Shown here in pieces: positions 56,252 to 64,000 of a stretch of 64,000 nt of DNA. How positions within the stretch are numbered: position 1 is the first letter of the stretch; each line of letters begins with the position of its first letter. Made by a program: the position numbers and the translations under genes. The notes under the pieces were generated by a model that was given only the letters and a program-made list of their open reading frames with translations, did not search any database and was not told where the DNA came from. The DNA is from Pedobacter sp. PACM 27299 (lineage in GTDB: Bacteria > Bacteroidota > Bacteroidia > Sphingobacteriales > Sphingobacteriaceae): contig NZ_CP012996.1 of the NCBI RefSeq assembly GCF_001412655.1, positions 2,170,001 through 2,234,000 of the forward strand. Reading direction: 5' to 3'.

Positions 56252-56969
56252 GATTAAGATTTCCGCAGTTTCTTATACCAATACCAAACCTTTTATGTAC
56301 GGTATTGAGCATTCAGAACTGATCCATAAAATAGATTTAAGTTTAGATATTCCTACAGATTGTGCCGCTAAATTGATCAACAATCAAGTGGATATTGGCC
56401 TGATTCCTGTTGCGGCCATCCCTTTGGTACCCAATGCGAACATCGTTGCCGATTACTGTATCGGATCAGTAGGTGCGGTAAATTCTGTATTTGTATTTAG
56501 CAATGTGCCTTTTCAGGAGATTAAGACGGTAAAACTAGACAGCCATTCCCGCACTTCAAATAACCTCGCTAAGGTATTGCTGAAGTTTCACTGGAAACAA
56601 GAGGTCAGTTTTACGACTGATTTGGAAGCAGCAACGGATGCGATGGTTTTGATTGGCGACCGTACTTTCGGTAAAAAATCCGACTATGCTTATGCCTATG
56701 ATATGGGAGAGGAATGGATGAAGTTTACCGGTTTGCCTTTTGTATATGCAGCATGGGTGGCCAATAAAACGATTCCAAAATCATTTATTTCAGAATTTAA
56801 TCAAGCACTTGCTTTTGGCCTTTCTCATCGCGGAGAGTTGTTAAAAGAATTGCCGGAAGTTGCAAATTTTGACATGGAAGATTACCTGTGTCATAAGTTG
56901 GATTTTGAGCTGACCGACAAGAAACGCGAAGCATTAACTTTGTTCTTATCGTATATAGAACAATTATAG
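56244..56969 (+). CDS. mqnA: Chorismate dehydratase
   Basis: 241 residues from TTG 56244, overlapping the phosphatase stop by eight bases. Periplasmic-binding-protein-like fold used as an enzyme: KISAVSYTNTKPFMYGIEHS, AKLINNQVDIGLIPVAAIPL, DYCIGSVGAVNSVFVFSN, LDSHSRTSNNLAKVLLKF and MVLIGDRTFGKK. It removes water from chorismate to give 3-enolpyruvylbenzoate, the first futalosine-pathway step. With mqnE adjacent, the organism very likely makes menaquinone by this route rather than by the Men pathway. Confidence 0.92.
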   Translation: MSKIKISAVSYTNTKPFMYGIEHSELIHKIDLSLDIPTDCAAKLINNQVDIGLIPVAAIPLVPNANIVADYCIGSVGAVNSVFVFSNVPFQEIKTVKLDSHSRTSNNLAKVLLKFHWKQEVSFTTDLEAATDAMVLIGDRTFGKKSDYAYAYDMGEEWMKFTGLPFVYAAWVANKTIPKSFISEFNQALAFGLSHRGELLKELPEVANFDMEDYLCHKLDFELTDKKREALTLFLSYIEQL

Positions 56970-57045
56970 AATTTATAGTTTTCAACAAAGCTTAAAGGTT
57001 AGCCATTCAGGTGCTATCTTTACAGTTTTGTAAATAAGATACATT

Positions 57046-59655
57046 TTGGCTAAAGACAAGACTAAAGAGACACCTTTAATGCAACAGTACAATGCGATTA
57101 AAGCAAAGTACCCCGGTGCATTATTATTGTTCAGAGTAGGCGACTTCTATGAAACATTTGGTGAAGATGCTGTAAAGACCTCCCAGATTTTGGGGATTGT
57201 ATTGACAAGAAGGGGAAATGGACCCGGTGGGCACATTGAACTGGCAGGATTTCCACATCATTCTTTAGACAATTACTTGTCGAAATTGGTTAGGGCCGGA
57301 CAAAGGGTAGCGATATGCGATCAGCTGGAAGATCCGAAAATGACCAAAACTATTGTAAAACGTGGGGTAACAGAATTGATTACTCCTGGCGTTGCCTATA
57401 GTGACAATATCCTGAGTCAGAAATCAAACAATTACCTTGCTGCAGTTTATTTTGATAAGACTGGTTTAGGCGTGTCCTTTCTGGACATTTCTACCGGAGA
57501 GTTTTATGTGGCTCAAGGCAATGAAGAATATATTGATAAGCTTTTACAAGGCTTTAAACCTACAGAAGTTATTTTTCAGAAGAGTAAAAGGAAAGAATTC
57601 CTGGAACTTTTCGGAGATAAGTTTTATACTTTCACGCTGGACGACTGGGCTTTTACCACCGATTACACGAATGAGACTTTACACAAGCATTTTGAAGTCA
57701 ACTCCCTAAAAGGATTTGGTGTAGATAAGCTGTCTATTGGAACGATCGCCGCTGGAGTGATCCTTCATTATCTGAATGAAACGGAGCATAAGAATCTAAA
57801 ACACGTCAGTGCAATTTCTCGCTTAGAGGAAGATAAATACATGTGGCTGGATCGTTTTACGATTCGTAACCTGGAACTGGTGAGTTCTAATAATGAAAAT
57901 GCAGTCACGCTTTTTCAGATTTTAGACCAGACTTGTACCCCAATGGGTGCCCGATTGTTACATCGATGGATCATCATGCCGCTGAAAGAACTGAAGCCAA
58001 TTCAGGAACGCCTTGGGATGGTGGAATACCTGGTGAAAGATGAATCTTTGGTAGAAAAATTCTTAGACCATATCAAACAGATCGGAGATCTGGAACGCCT
58101 GATTTCTAAGGTGGGCCTTTTAAAAGTTGGACCAAGAGAATTGTGTCAGCTGAAAAAAGCATTGTACCATATTGAGTCGGTGAAAGACATTGCAAATGCT
58201 TCAGAAAACCCATTCTTAATGGCATTGGCAGCACAGTTAGATCCTTGTTTATCCATCAGAGAGAAACTGGAAAGGGAATTACAGCAAGATCCTCCCGCTT
58301 TATTGATCAAAGGAAATGTGATTGCAGATGGGGTGGATGAAGAATTAGACCGCCTGCGCAAGATCTCCTTTGGTGGAAAAGATTATTTAATAGAAATTCA
58401 AAAAAGAGAAGCAGCCATTACTGGTATTCCTTCTCTGAAAGTAGCCTTCAATAACGTTTTTGGTTATTACCTGGAGGTGACGCACACCCATAAAGATAAG
58501 GTTCCTACCGAATGGATCAGGAAACAGACCCTGGTGAGTGCAGAGCGCTATATTACACCAGAGTTGAAAGAATATGAGGAGCAGATTCTAGGGGCAGAAG
58601 AGAAGATCATGCAGATCGAAATCCGCCTTTATGGAGAATTGATGCAGCAGCTGAGTGCTTATATCAAACAAATCCAGCTGAATGCTTTTTGTATTGCACA
58701 ACTGGATGTCCTGCTGTGTTTTGCCCAGCTGGCAGTAAAAAACCACTACGCGAAACCAGTAATGAATAAAGGCAAAGGCCTGGACATTAAAGGCGGCAGG
58801 CACCCGGTGATTGAAAAAAGACTGCCTGTTGGGGAAGAGTACATCACCAATGATGTTTTTCTGGACAATGTGACGCAGCAGATCATCATTATTACGGGAC
58901 CCAATATGTCGGGTAAATCGGCGATTTTAAGACAAACCGGATTGATCGTATTGATGGCACAGATGGGCTGTTTTGTTCCTGCTAAAGAAGCAACGATTGG
59001 TTTGGTCGACAAAATATTTACCAGAGTCGGGGCTTCAGACAATCTTTCTTCCGGAGAAAGTACGTTCATGGTAGAGATGAATGAGACGGCAAGTATCCTG
59101 AATAATATTTCGGAAAACAGCCTGATCTTATTGGATGAGATTGGTAGAGGTACGAGTACTTATGATGGAATTTCTATTGCATGGGCCATCGCAGAGTTTC
59201 TGCATACGCATCCCACAGCTAAACCAAAAACTTTATTTGCGACGCATTATCATGAGCTGAACGAGCTGGCAAATACGATGAGCAGAATCAAAAACTTTAA
59301 CGTTTCTATCAAAGAAGTGGGAAATAAAGTGATTTTCTTGCGTAAATTGGTGCCGGGTGGCAGTGAGCATAGCTTCGGTATCCATGTGGCGAAGATGGCG
59401 GGTATGCCTCCAAAGCTGATCAACAGAGCAAATGAGATCCTCAAAAAACTGGAGATCGACCGTACAGAAGGACAGAGCATAAAAGATAGCATTAAGAAAG
59501 TCCAGAATCAGGCTTATCAGCTGCACATGTTTGCAATTGATGATCCGGTACTGGTAAAAATAAGAGATACTTTAAATAACCTGGATGTGAATGTGTTGAC
59601 GCCGGTAGAAGCCTTGCTGAAACTGGATGAAATACAGCGCATCATTAAACAATAA
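57046..59655 (+). CDS. mutS: DNA mismatch repair protein MutS
   Basis: 869 residues from TTG 57046. Mismatch-binding domain with [16 protein letters not shown] (the Phe-x-Glu element), connector, lever/clamp, and ATPase. Walker A GPNMSGKS at 618-625, signature [20 protein letters not shown], Walker [17 protein letters not shown], and the His loop [13 protein letters not shown]-terminal helix-turn-helix dimer region. It recognises mismatches and recruits MutL. 76 bases after mqnA; standard length, no lesion seen. Confidence 0.97.
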   Translation: MAKDKTKETPLMQQYNAIKAKYPGALLLFRVGDFYETFGEDAVKTSQILGIVLTRRGNGPGGHIELAGFPHHSLDNYLSKLVRAGQRVAICDQLEDPKMTKTIVKRGVTELITPGVAYSDNILSQKSNNYLAAVYFDKTGLGVSFLDISTGEFYVAQGNEEYIDKLLQGFKPTEVIFQKSKRKEFLELFGDKFYTFTLDDWAFTTDYTNETLHKHFEVNSLKGFGVDKLSIGTIAAGVILHYLNETEHKNLKHVSAISRLEEDKYMWLDRFTIRNLELVSSNNENAVTLFQILDQTCTPMGARLLHRWIIMPLKELKPIQERLGMVEYLVKDESLVEKFLDHIKQIGDLERLISKVGLLKVGPRELCQLKKALYHIESVKDIANASENPFLMALAAQLDPCLSIREKLERELQQDPPALLIKGNVIADGVDEELDRLRKISFGGKDYLIEIQKREAAITGIPSLKVAFNNVFGYYLEVTHTHKDKVPTEWIRKQTLVSAERYITPELKEYEEQILGAEEKIMQIEIRLYGELMQQLSAYIKQIQLNAFCIAQLDVLLCFAQLAVKNHYAKPVMNKGKGLDIKGGRHPVIEKRLPVGEEYITNDVFLDNVTQQIIIITGPNMSGKSAILRQTGLIVLMAQMGCFVPAKEATIGLVDKIFTRVGASDNLSSGESTFMVEMNETASILNNISENSLILLDEIGRGTSTYDGISIAWAIAEFLHTHPTAKPKTLFATHYHELNELANTMSRIKNFNVSIKEVGNKVIFLRKLVPGGSEHSFGIHVAKMAGMPPKLINRANEILKKLEIDRTEGQSIKDSIKKVQNQAYQLHMFAIDDPVLVKIRDTLNNLDVNVLTPVEALLKLDEIQRIIKQ

Positions 59656-59661
59656 AACGAT

Positions 59662-60177
59662 ATGACCATTAATCAGACCGCTCTTAAAGCAAGATTTAAG
59701 CTGTTGCTGTTCTTAATGGTGTTGCTCATTTTTTCTGCCTGTAGCTCAAGGAAAAATACCAACGTAAATACGACCGCGGCAAGAGCTGCGGTGGTGATGT
59801 CTCAGCTGAAGAGCAAACCTTTGTACCGTTTTATCAATGACTGGACAGGCGTGAGGTACCGTTTAGGTGGATTAGATAAACGGGGTATCGATTGCTCAGG
59901 CTTCGCTTTGCTGCTGCAAAAAAATATCTATGGCAATGAACTACCAAGAAGATCCAGCGACCAGGCTGCTGTGATCAGGAGCAAAAGTATGGGACAGCTG
60001 AAAGAAGGCGACCTGATATTCTTCTCTTTCGGTGGCAGAGCTGTAGACCATGTAGGCATTTACCTGAAAGACAATTTCTTTGTTCATGCTTCTACTACCC
60101 GTGGGGTGATCGTCGACGACCTGAGTATACCTGCTTATCAAAAAGCAATGGTCAAAGCAGGATCTATCAAAAACTAG
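59662..60177 (+). CDS. NlpC/P60-family lipoprotein (peptidoglycan endopeptidase)
   Basis: 171 residues. Lipobox FSAC (Cys27). Catalytic Cys78 in RGIDCSGFALLL, His130 in GGRAVDHVGIYL, with a polar third residue around His142 (FFVHAST). Entry sequence WTGVRYRLGGLDKRG is typical. It cuts peptide stems of peptidoglycan from the outer-membrane or periplasmic side. Six bases after mutS, so probably on the same transcript. Confidence 0.92.
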   Translation: MTINQTALKARFKLLLFLMVLLIFSACSSRKNTNVNTTAARAAVVMSQLKSKPLYRFINDWTGVRYRLGGLDKRGIDCSGFALLLQKNIYGNELPRRSSDQAAVIRSKSMGQLKEGDLIFFSFGGRAVDHVGIYLKDNFFVHASTTRGVIVDDLSIPAYQKAMVKAGSIKN

Positions 60178-60325
60178 CCTTTCCTTTTTTGCTGAGTCTT
60201 TTCTTTATCATGCTTAGATACAGGTTGTTTCCGTTTATAATTTACTGTTAGTCTGTTGGTTTAGGAATAAGCAGGAACAAAAACAAGAAACTCCTGTTGT
60301 TATATTACATCAATTGTAATCATAT

Positions 60326-62110
60326 ATGACAGAGAGACACACTTATCAAACCGGAATCATAGGAAATTGCGCTTACCTCGCCCATGTGAATAAGAATACC
60401 AATATTGACTGGCTGTGCTGGCCTAGATTTGACAGCAGCTTTGTTTTTGGGGGTTTATTGGACCAGGAAAAAGGTGGCGAATTTTCGATACTCCCGGCCG
60501 GTGAGTACTTATCAAAACAGTATTATCTGGAAAATACGAATATCATTTGTACGGAAATCAGTAATGAGGAAGGCAGTTATCGCGTAACCGATTTTGCACC
60601 GCGTTTTCATCAGTTTGAGCGCTATTTTAAGCCGCTGATGCTGATCAGAAAAATAGAGCCTTTAACAGGAAATCCCAGGATAAAAGTAACCTGTAAACCG
60701 GTCTGTGAATACGGCGGAAGAAAACAAAGTGCAAGCAGAGGGAGTAACCACATTGAGTTTAGCGGGGATACGGAGGATATGCAGCTGAGTACCAATATCT
60801 CCTTAAGCTATATTGAAGATGAGAAGTATTTTGCTTTGAATGAAACAAAATACCTGATCTTAACCTATGGGAATGAACTGGATGCTCCCATCATCAGCAC
60901 TGCAGAGCGCTTTTTATTGGAAACAAAGAAATATTGGCGAACCTGGATTAAGCACTCTACCATCGTAGGATTTTATCAGAATTATATTATCCGTTCCGCA
61001 CTGACTTTAAAAATCCATCAATATGAAGATACAGGGGCGATTATCGCTGCCAGTACCACCAGTTTGCCGGAATCACAAGGCAGTGGAAGAAATTGGGATT
61101 ATCGTTATTGCTGGATGAGGGATACGTATTATGTGATCACCTCTTTAAATCATATCGGCCATTTTGAAGAAATGGAAAGGTATTTTAATTACATCACTGA
61201 TCTTTCTTTTAGGGATGAAGAACGTTATCAGCCACTCTTTGGTATTGCGGGAGAACGGGTGTTGACAGAACATATCGTTCCTGATTTGAAAGGATATTTA
61301 GGAAATACGCCCATCAGAATCGGGAATCAGGCTTTTGAGCACATTCAGAATGACATCTATGGGCAGGTATTGATCTCTATGCTGCCACTTTATACAGATA
61401 GACGTTTTATCTATTCAGAAAGAAAAGATTCGGAAAAATGGCTGGATGCACTATTGAAAAGGATTGAGCACACTATTGATGAAAAGGATGCCGGAATCTG
61501 GGAATTCAGAAACCTCCCGAATACCCATTGTTACACCAATCTCTTCCAATGGGCAGGAGCAAAAGCAGCCTTAAAAATGGCGATAACCATTGACGATAAG
61601 CCTTTGCAAAAGCGTGCGCAGCTATTAATCGACAAAGCAGCACAGCATATTGAGGATTGTTATGATCCGGTACGTAAAGTATATACCCATGCGGTGGGCA
61701 GTCCGTATTTGGATTCCAGTACACTCCAGTTGATTTTAATGAATTATCTGGATCCGAATTCGCAAAGAGCAAAGGATCATCTGAGCGCTTTAGAAGCAGA
61801 ACTTAAAGGTGCAAATGGCTTGTTTTACCGATACATTCATACCGATGATTTCGGTAAGCCGAAAACGACTTTCTTAATTTGTGCGTTTTGGTATGTAGAG
61901 GCCCTGGCTTGTGTAGGCAGATTGGACGATGCGATCAGAGAGTTCGAGTCCATCATTAAATATTCCAACCATTTGCTGCTATTTAGTGAGGATGTAGATG
62001 AGGTTGATGGCGGGCAGTGGGGGAATTTCCCTCAGGCTTACAGTCATGTGGGCTTGATGAATGCCGCACATCGGATTGCAGTGAAGTTAGACAGACCTTC
62101 TTTTTTATAA
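60326..62110 (+). CDS. Glycoside hydrolase family 15 protein (trehalase/glucoamylase-like)
   Basis: 594 residues. N-terminal beta-sandwich (about 1-230; QTGIIGNCAYLAHVNKNTNI, WLCWPRFDSSFVFGGLLD) and a C-terminal alpha6/alpha6 barrel (about 250-590; GRNWDYRYCWMRDTYYVITS, and late YSHVGLMNAAHRIA). The block DYRYCWMRD carries the general-acid region of GH15. Members split maltose-type alpha-glucosides or trehalose; the neighbour otsA-otsB makes trehalose hydrolysis or balance plausible. It is convergent with that gene and shares a terminator. Confidence 0.88.
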   Translation: MTERHTYQTGIIGNCAYLAHVNKNTNIDWLCWPRFDSSFVFGGLLDQEKGGEFSILPAGEYLSKQYYLENTNIICTEISNEEGSYRVTDFAPRFHQFERYFKPLMLIRKIEPLTGNPRIKVTCKPVCEYGGRKQSASRGSNHIEFSGDTEDMQLSTNISLSYIEDEKYFALNETKYLILTYGNELDAPIISTAERFLLETKKYWRTWIKHSTIVGFYQNYIIRSALTLKIHQYEDTGAIIAASTTSLPESQGSGRNWDYRYCWMRDTYYVITSLNHIGHFEEMERYFNYITDLSFRDEERYQPLFGIAGERVLTEHIVPDLKGYLGNTPIRIGNQAFEHIQNDIYGQVLISMLPLYTDRRFIYSERKDSEKWLDALLKRIEHTIDEKDAGIWEFRNLPNTHCYTNLFQWAGAKAALKMAITIDDKPLQKRAQLLIDKAAQHIEDCYDPVRKVYTHAVGSPYLDSSTLQLILMNYLDPNSQRAKDHLSALEAELKGANGLFYRYIHTDDFGKPKTTFLICAFWYVEALACVGRLDDAIREFESIIKYSNHLLLFSEDVDEVDGGQWGNFPQAYSHVGLMNAAHRIAVKLDRPSFL

Positions 62111-62124
62111 ACCTTTCTTTATTG

Positions 62125-62163
62125 AAATGCGCTGGCCTTTTTTTGGACCAGCGCATTTTTTTA
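62125..62163. terminator. Bidirectional terminator between GH15 and otsAB
   Basis: AATGCGCTGG pairs with CCAGCGCATT, followed by T7 on the plus strand. The right arm touches the stop codon of the minus-strand gene. Confidence 0.8.
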
Positions 62164-64000
62164 TTGGATGAGTTCCTGGAGCAGTGTTCTAACTTCTCTA
62201 AAATCTTTCAGATAGTATCTTGCTTCGGAGATGTTGCTGCCTACTTTAATGGTGTAGGCTTCTTTAGGCAGTGCTTTAAAAATATCTTCGTCGGTATGGT
62301 CGTCGCCAAGGGCCAGGATAAAATCAGGATTTTGTCCATAAAGCCAATTTTGTGCGGCTTTTCCTTTATTGACCTCAATGTTCTTGAACTCTATAACCTT
62401 GTTTCCGGGCATCATCTGCAGTCCTTTGTCGGCAATGACCATACGGAGGTGATTGATGATTTCGTTGGCTCTGAGGGCTCCTAAGCCTTCTTCTACTTTT
62501 CTGTAATGCCAAACCAGGGAATAACTTTTCTCTTCAATGAAGGATCCTGGCGTACGGTCGGTATAGGTATCCAGGACTATTTTTATCTCCTGTTTCCATT
62601 TATCTGTGAGTAATGGGAGGGGCTTCCAATCGGTGTGTTTGTATTTTTGCCATGCGCCATGTTCTGCAATCATGTCCACATCTAAATGTCCAAACCATTG
62701 TTCTAAGGTTTGGTAATTACGGCCGCTGATGATGATGACCTGGTTTGCAGGATCTTTCGCCAGGTTTTTTAGAATTTCATATAACTCTTCATCAGGTGAG
62801 GCTTTGTTGATATCAGCATTAAAGCCAACCAATGTTCCGTCGTAATCGAGGAATATATACCTGTCTTTTGCATTTTTATAATCATTTCTGATCTGATTTT
62901 TAATCGATGCCACTGCGTGTTTGGTATGTAATGATTCCTGCATCGTTTTGACTTCTTTTAATTTATCCATAAAGTTTTTCACCCAAAGGTGTATGTTGAA
63001 TTTGCTGACAATTGCCCGCATACTTTTCATTCTGTTCTGCTGTTCTTCTAAAGGCATATTGATGGCCTGAATGATGGCATCAACTAAGTCTCCGATGTTA
63101 TTGGGATTGACGATCAGGGCATCATTGAGCTCTTTTGAGGCACCAGCCATTTCGCTTAAAATCAATACACCATCTTCATTTACCCTGGAAGCCACATATT
63201 CCTTGCTCACCAGATTCATCCCGTCGCGCATTGGCGTCACCAGACAGATGTCTGCAGCACTGTAAATGGCGGAAAGGAATTCGATGGAAAACGAGCGGTA
63301 GAAGTAATGAACAGGTACCCAGTTGATGGTTCTGAATTTTGCATTGATATTGCCAACCAGCTGATCGATCTGGTCTTTCAATTCTTTATATTTTGGAACA
63401 GTATCCCTGGATGGGACTACAATCATATAAAGCGCCAGCTTTCCAATGTATTGCGGATGTGTCTGCAGTAAAAGTTCTAAAGCCTGCAGCCTTTGTAAAA
63501 TCCCCTTGCTATAATCCAGGCGATCTATAGTCAGAATTGTTTTTATATTTTTAAGGGTGTTTTTTATGGAAACCGTGAATTTCGCCACTTTAGCATCTCT
63601 GGTCAGCTGGTCAAATTTTTCATTATCGATCCCCATCGGAAATGCTTCAACTACGACTTGCCTGTTTTTGTAGTTCAGGATATTGTCGGAAGGATTGCTG
63701 CTCGACAAACGGGATGCGGCACTGATAAAATGTCTGGCATCGTCAAAGGTATGAAAGCCTAAAAGGTCTGCCCCGAGCATCCCAGCGATGATTTCTTCCC
63801 TCCATGGGATAAGTCTGAAGATTTCAAAGGAGGGGAATGGGATGTGCTGAAAGAAGCCAATCGTCACTGAAGGCAGTTCTTCGCGTATTAAATTGGGCAG
63901 TAACAATAGCTGGTAATCCTGAATCCATATTTTATCGCCACTGGAAAGGTGCTGCGTGATTACCCCCTTGAATTTCTCATTTACCGTCTGATAGGAATCC
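62161..64000 (-). CDS. otsA-otsB fusion: Bifunctional trehalose-6-phosphate synthase/phosphatase, 5' end outside the window
   Basis: 612 residues are visible and the frame is open to the right edge (…[20 protein letters not shown]), so the N-terminus is missing. The GT20 synthase part holds [58 protein letters not shown] and [11 protein letters not shown]. From about residue 365 of the visible part a HAD phosphatase follows: [46 protein letters not shown] and [18 protein letters not shown]. Both halves look intact. It makes trehalose from UDP-glucose and glucose-6-phosphate. Convergent GH15 gene alongside. Confidence 0.95.
   Translation of the reverse strand, partial: DSYQTVNEKFKGVITQHLSSGDKIWIQDYQLLLLPNLIREELPSVTIGFFQHIPFPSFEIFRLIPWREEIIAGMLGADLLGFHTFDDARHFISAASRLSSSNPSDNILNYKNRQVVVEAFPMGIDNEKFDQLTRDAKVAKFTVSIKNTLKNIKTILTIDRLDYSKGILQRLQALELLLQTHPQYIGKLALYMIVVPSRDTVPKYKELKDQIDQLVGNINAKFRTINWVPVHYFYRSFSIEFLSAIYSAADICLVTPMRDGMNLVSKEYVASRVNEDGVLILSEMAGASKELNDALIVNPNNIGDLVDAIIQAINMPLEEQQNRMKSMRAIVSKFNIHLWVKNFMDKLKEVKTMQESLHTKHAVASIKNQIRNDYKNAKDRYIFLDYDGTLVGFNADINKASPDEELYEILKNLAKDPANQVIIISGRNYQTLEQWFGHLDVDMIAEHGAWQKYKHTDWKPLPLLTDKWKQEIKIVLDTYTDRTPGSFIEEKSYSLVWHYRKVEEGLGALRANEIINHLRMVIADKGLQMMPGNKVIEFKNIEVNKGKAAQNWLYGQNPDFILALGDDHTDEDIFKALPKEAYTIKVGSNISEARYYLKDFREVRTLLQELIQ

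Noticed and set aside
62017..62484. 155-codon plus-strand frame across the GH15/otsAB junction
   Set aside because: It runs through a terminator and the antisense of otsAB; no domain.

Overview
The window looks like a chromosomal piece of a Bacteroidota member of the Sphingobacteriaceae type, most likely Pedobacter or a close relative. This is inferred from gene content and style, not from a database search. Supporting signs are promoters of the Bacteroidota form (TTTG, about 19-20 bases, TAnnTTTG), a SusC/SusD pair run by an ECF sigma/FecR pair, futalosine-pathway menaquinone genes (mqnE, mqnA), a TonB-type receptor with an STN signalling domain, tandem Amidase_3 enzymes and frequent TTG starts.

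Layout. 1-4.76 kb is an AT-rich accessory block. It holds the tail of a gene overlapping an HNH nuclease (Septu/PtuB or retron-HNH style), a DUF4468-like secreted protein, a 58-residue protein, a zinc-ribbon protein paired with a membrane-anchored protein, and a tyrosine integrase next to tRNA-Ser(UGA). This is the typical arrangement of an island integrated at a tRNA gene. 5.3-6.1 kb holds the ruins of a second ECF sigma/FecR pair. 6.2-10.6 kb is a cell-wall cluster (PASTA protein, MltG, thioesterase, YihY; ddl divergent). 10.6-14.1 kb has an outer-membrane protein, a MATE pump and an enolase-superfamily relic. 14.1-30.2 kb is mostly housekeeping: hsp20, rpsO, pnp, rpe, serC-serA-DUF1015, a SAM-hydrolase/phoH divergent pair, purC, a STAS protein with RNase Z, an MCE protein and two amidases. 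30.3-35.6 kb carries lptD, cinA and an acyltransferase E2. 35.7-41 kb is a methionine block (metY-metX-hom) behind a SAM-I riboswitch, with a Bacteroidota promoter and a large dyad upstream, plus a separate cystathionine-gamma-synthase-like gene. 41-43.6 kb has a lipoprotein, a TSUP permease and a di-haem peroxidase. 43.7-53.5 kb is a sigma/anti-sigma-regulated SusC/SusD/metalloprotease locus. 54.4-60.2 kb is mqnE-phosphatase-mqnA-mutS-NlpC/P60. 60.3-64 kb is a GH15 enzyme convergent with an otsA-otsB fusion that runs off the window.

How the genes work together. The met block converts aspartate semialdehyde through homoserine and O-acetylhomoserine to homocysteine under SAM control. The 43-53 kb locus reads as one unit: ECF sigma, FecR, SusC receptor with STN domain, SusD, secreted or surface zinc protease, suggesting import of a peptide-like or protease-released substrate. 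The FecR reading frame is broken by one base in a run of five G. Similar single- or two-base breaks occur in the peroxidase gene (43.5 kb) and in a YdeI-family gene (53.6-54.2 kb). Whether these are real lesions or sequencing errors cannot be decided from sequence alone.

No CRISPR array, complete insertion sequence or rRNA was seen. The best candidate for something new is the tRNA-Ser island at the left edge: the HNH pair, and the zinc-ribbon plus membrane-protein pair. Its left part lies outside the window.
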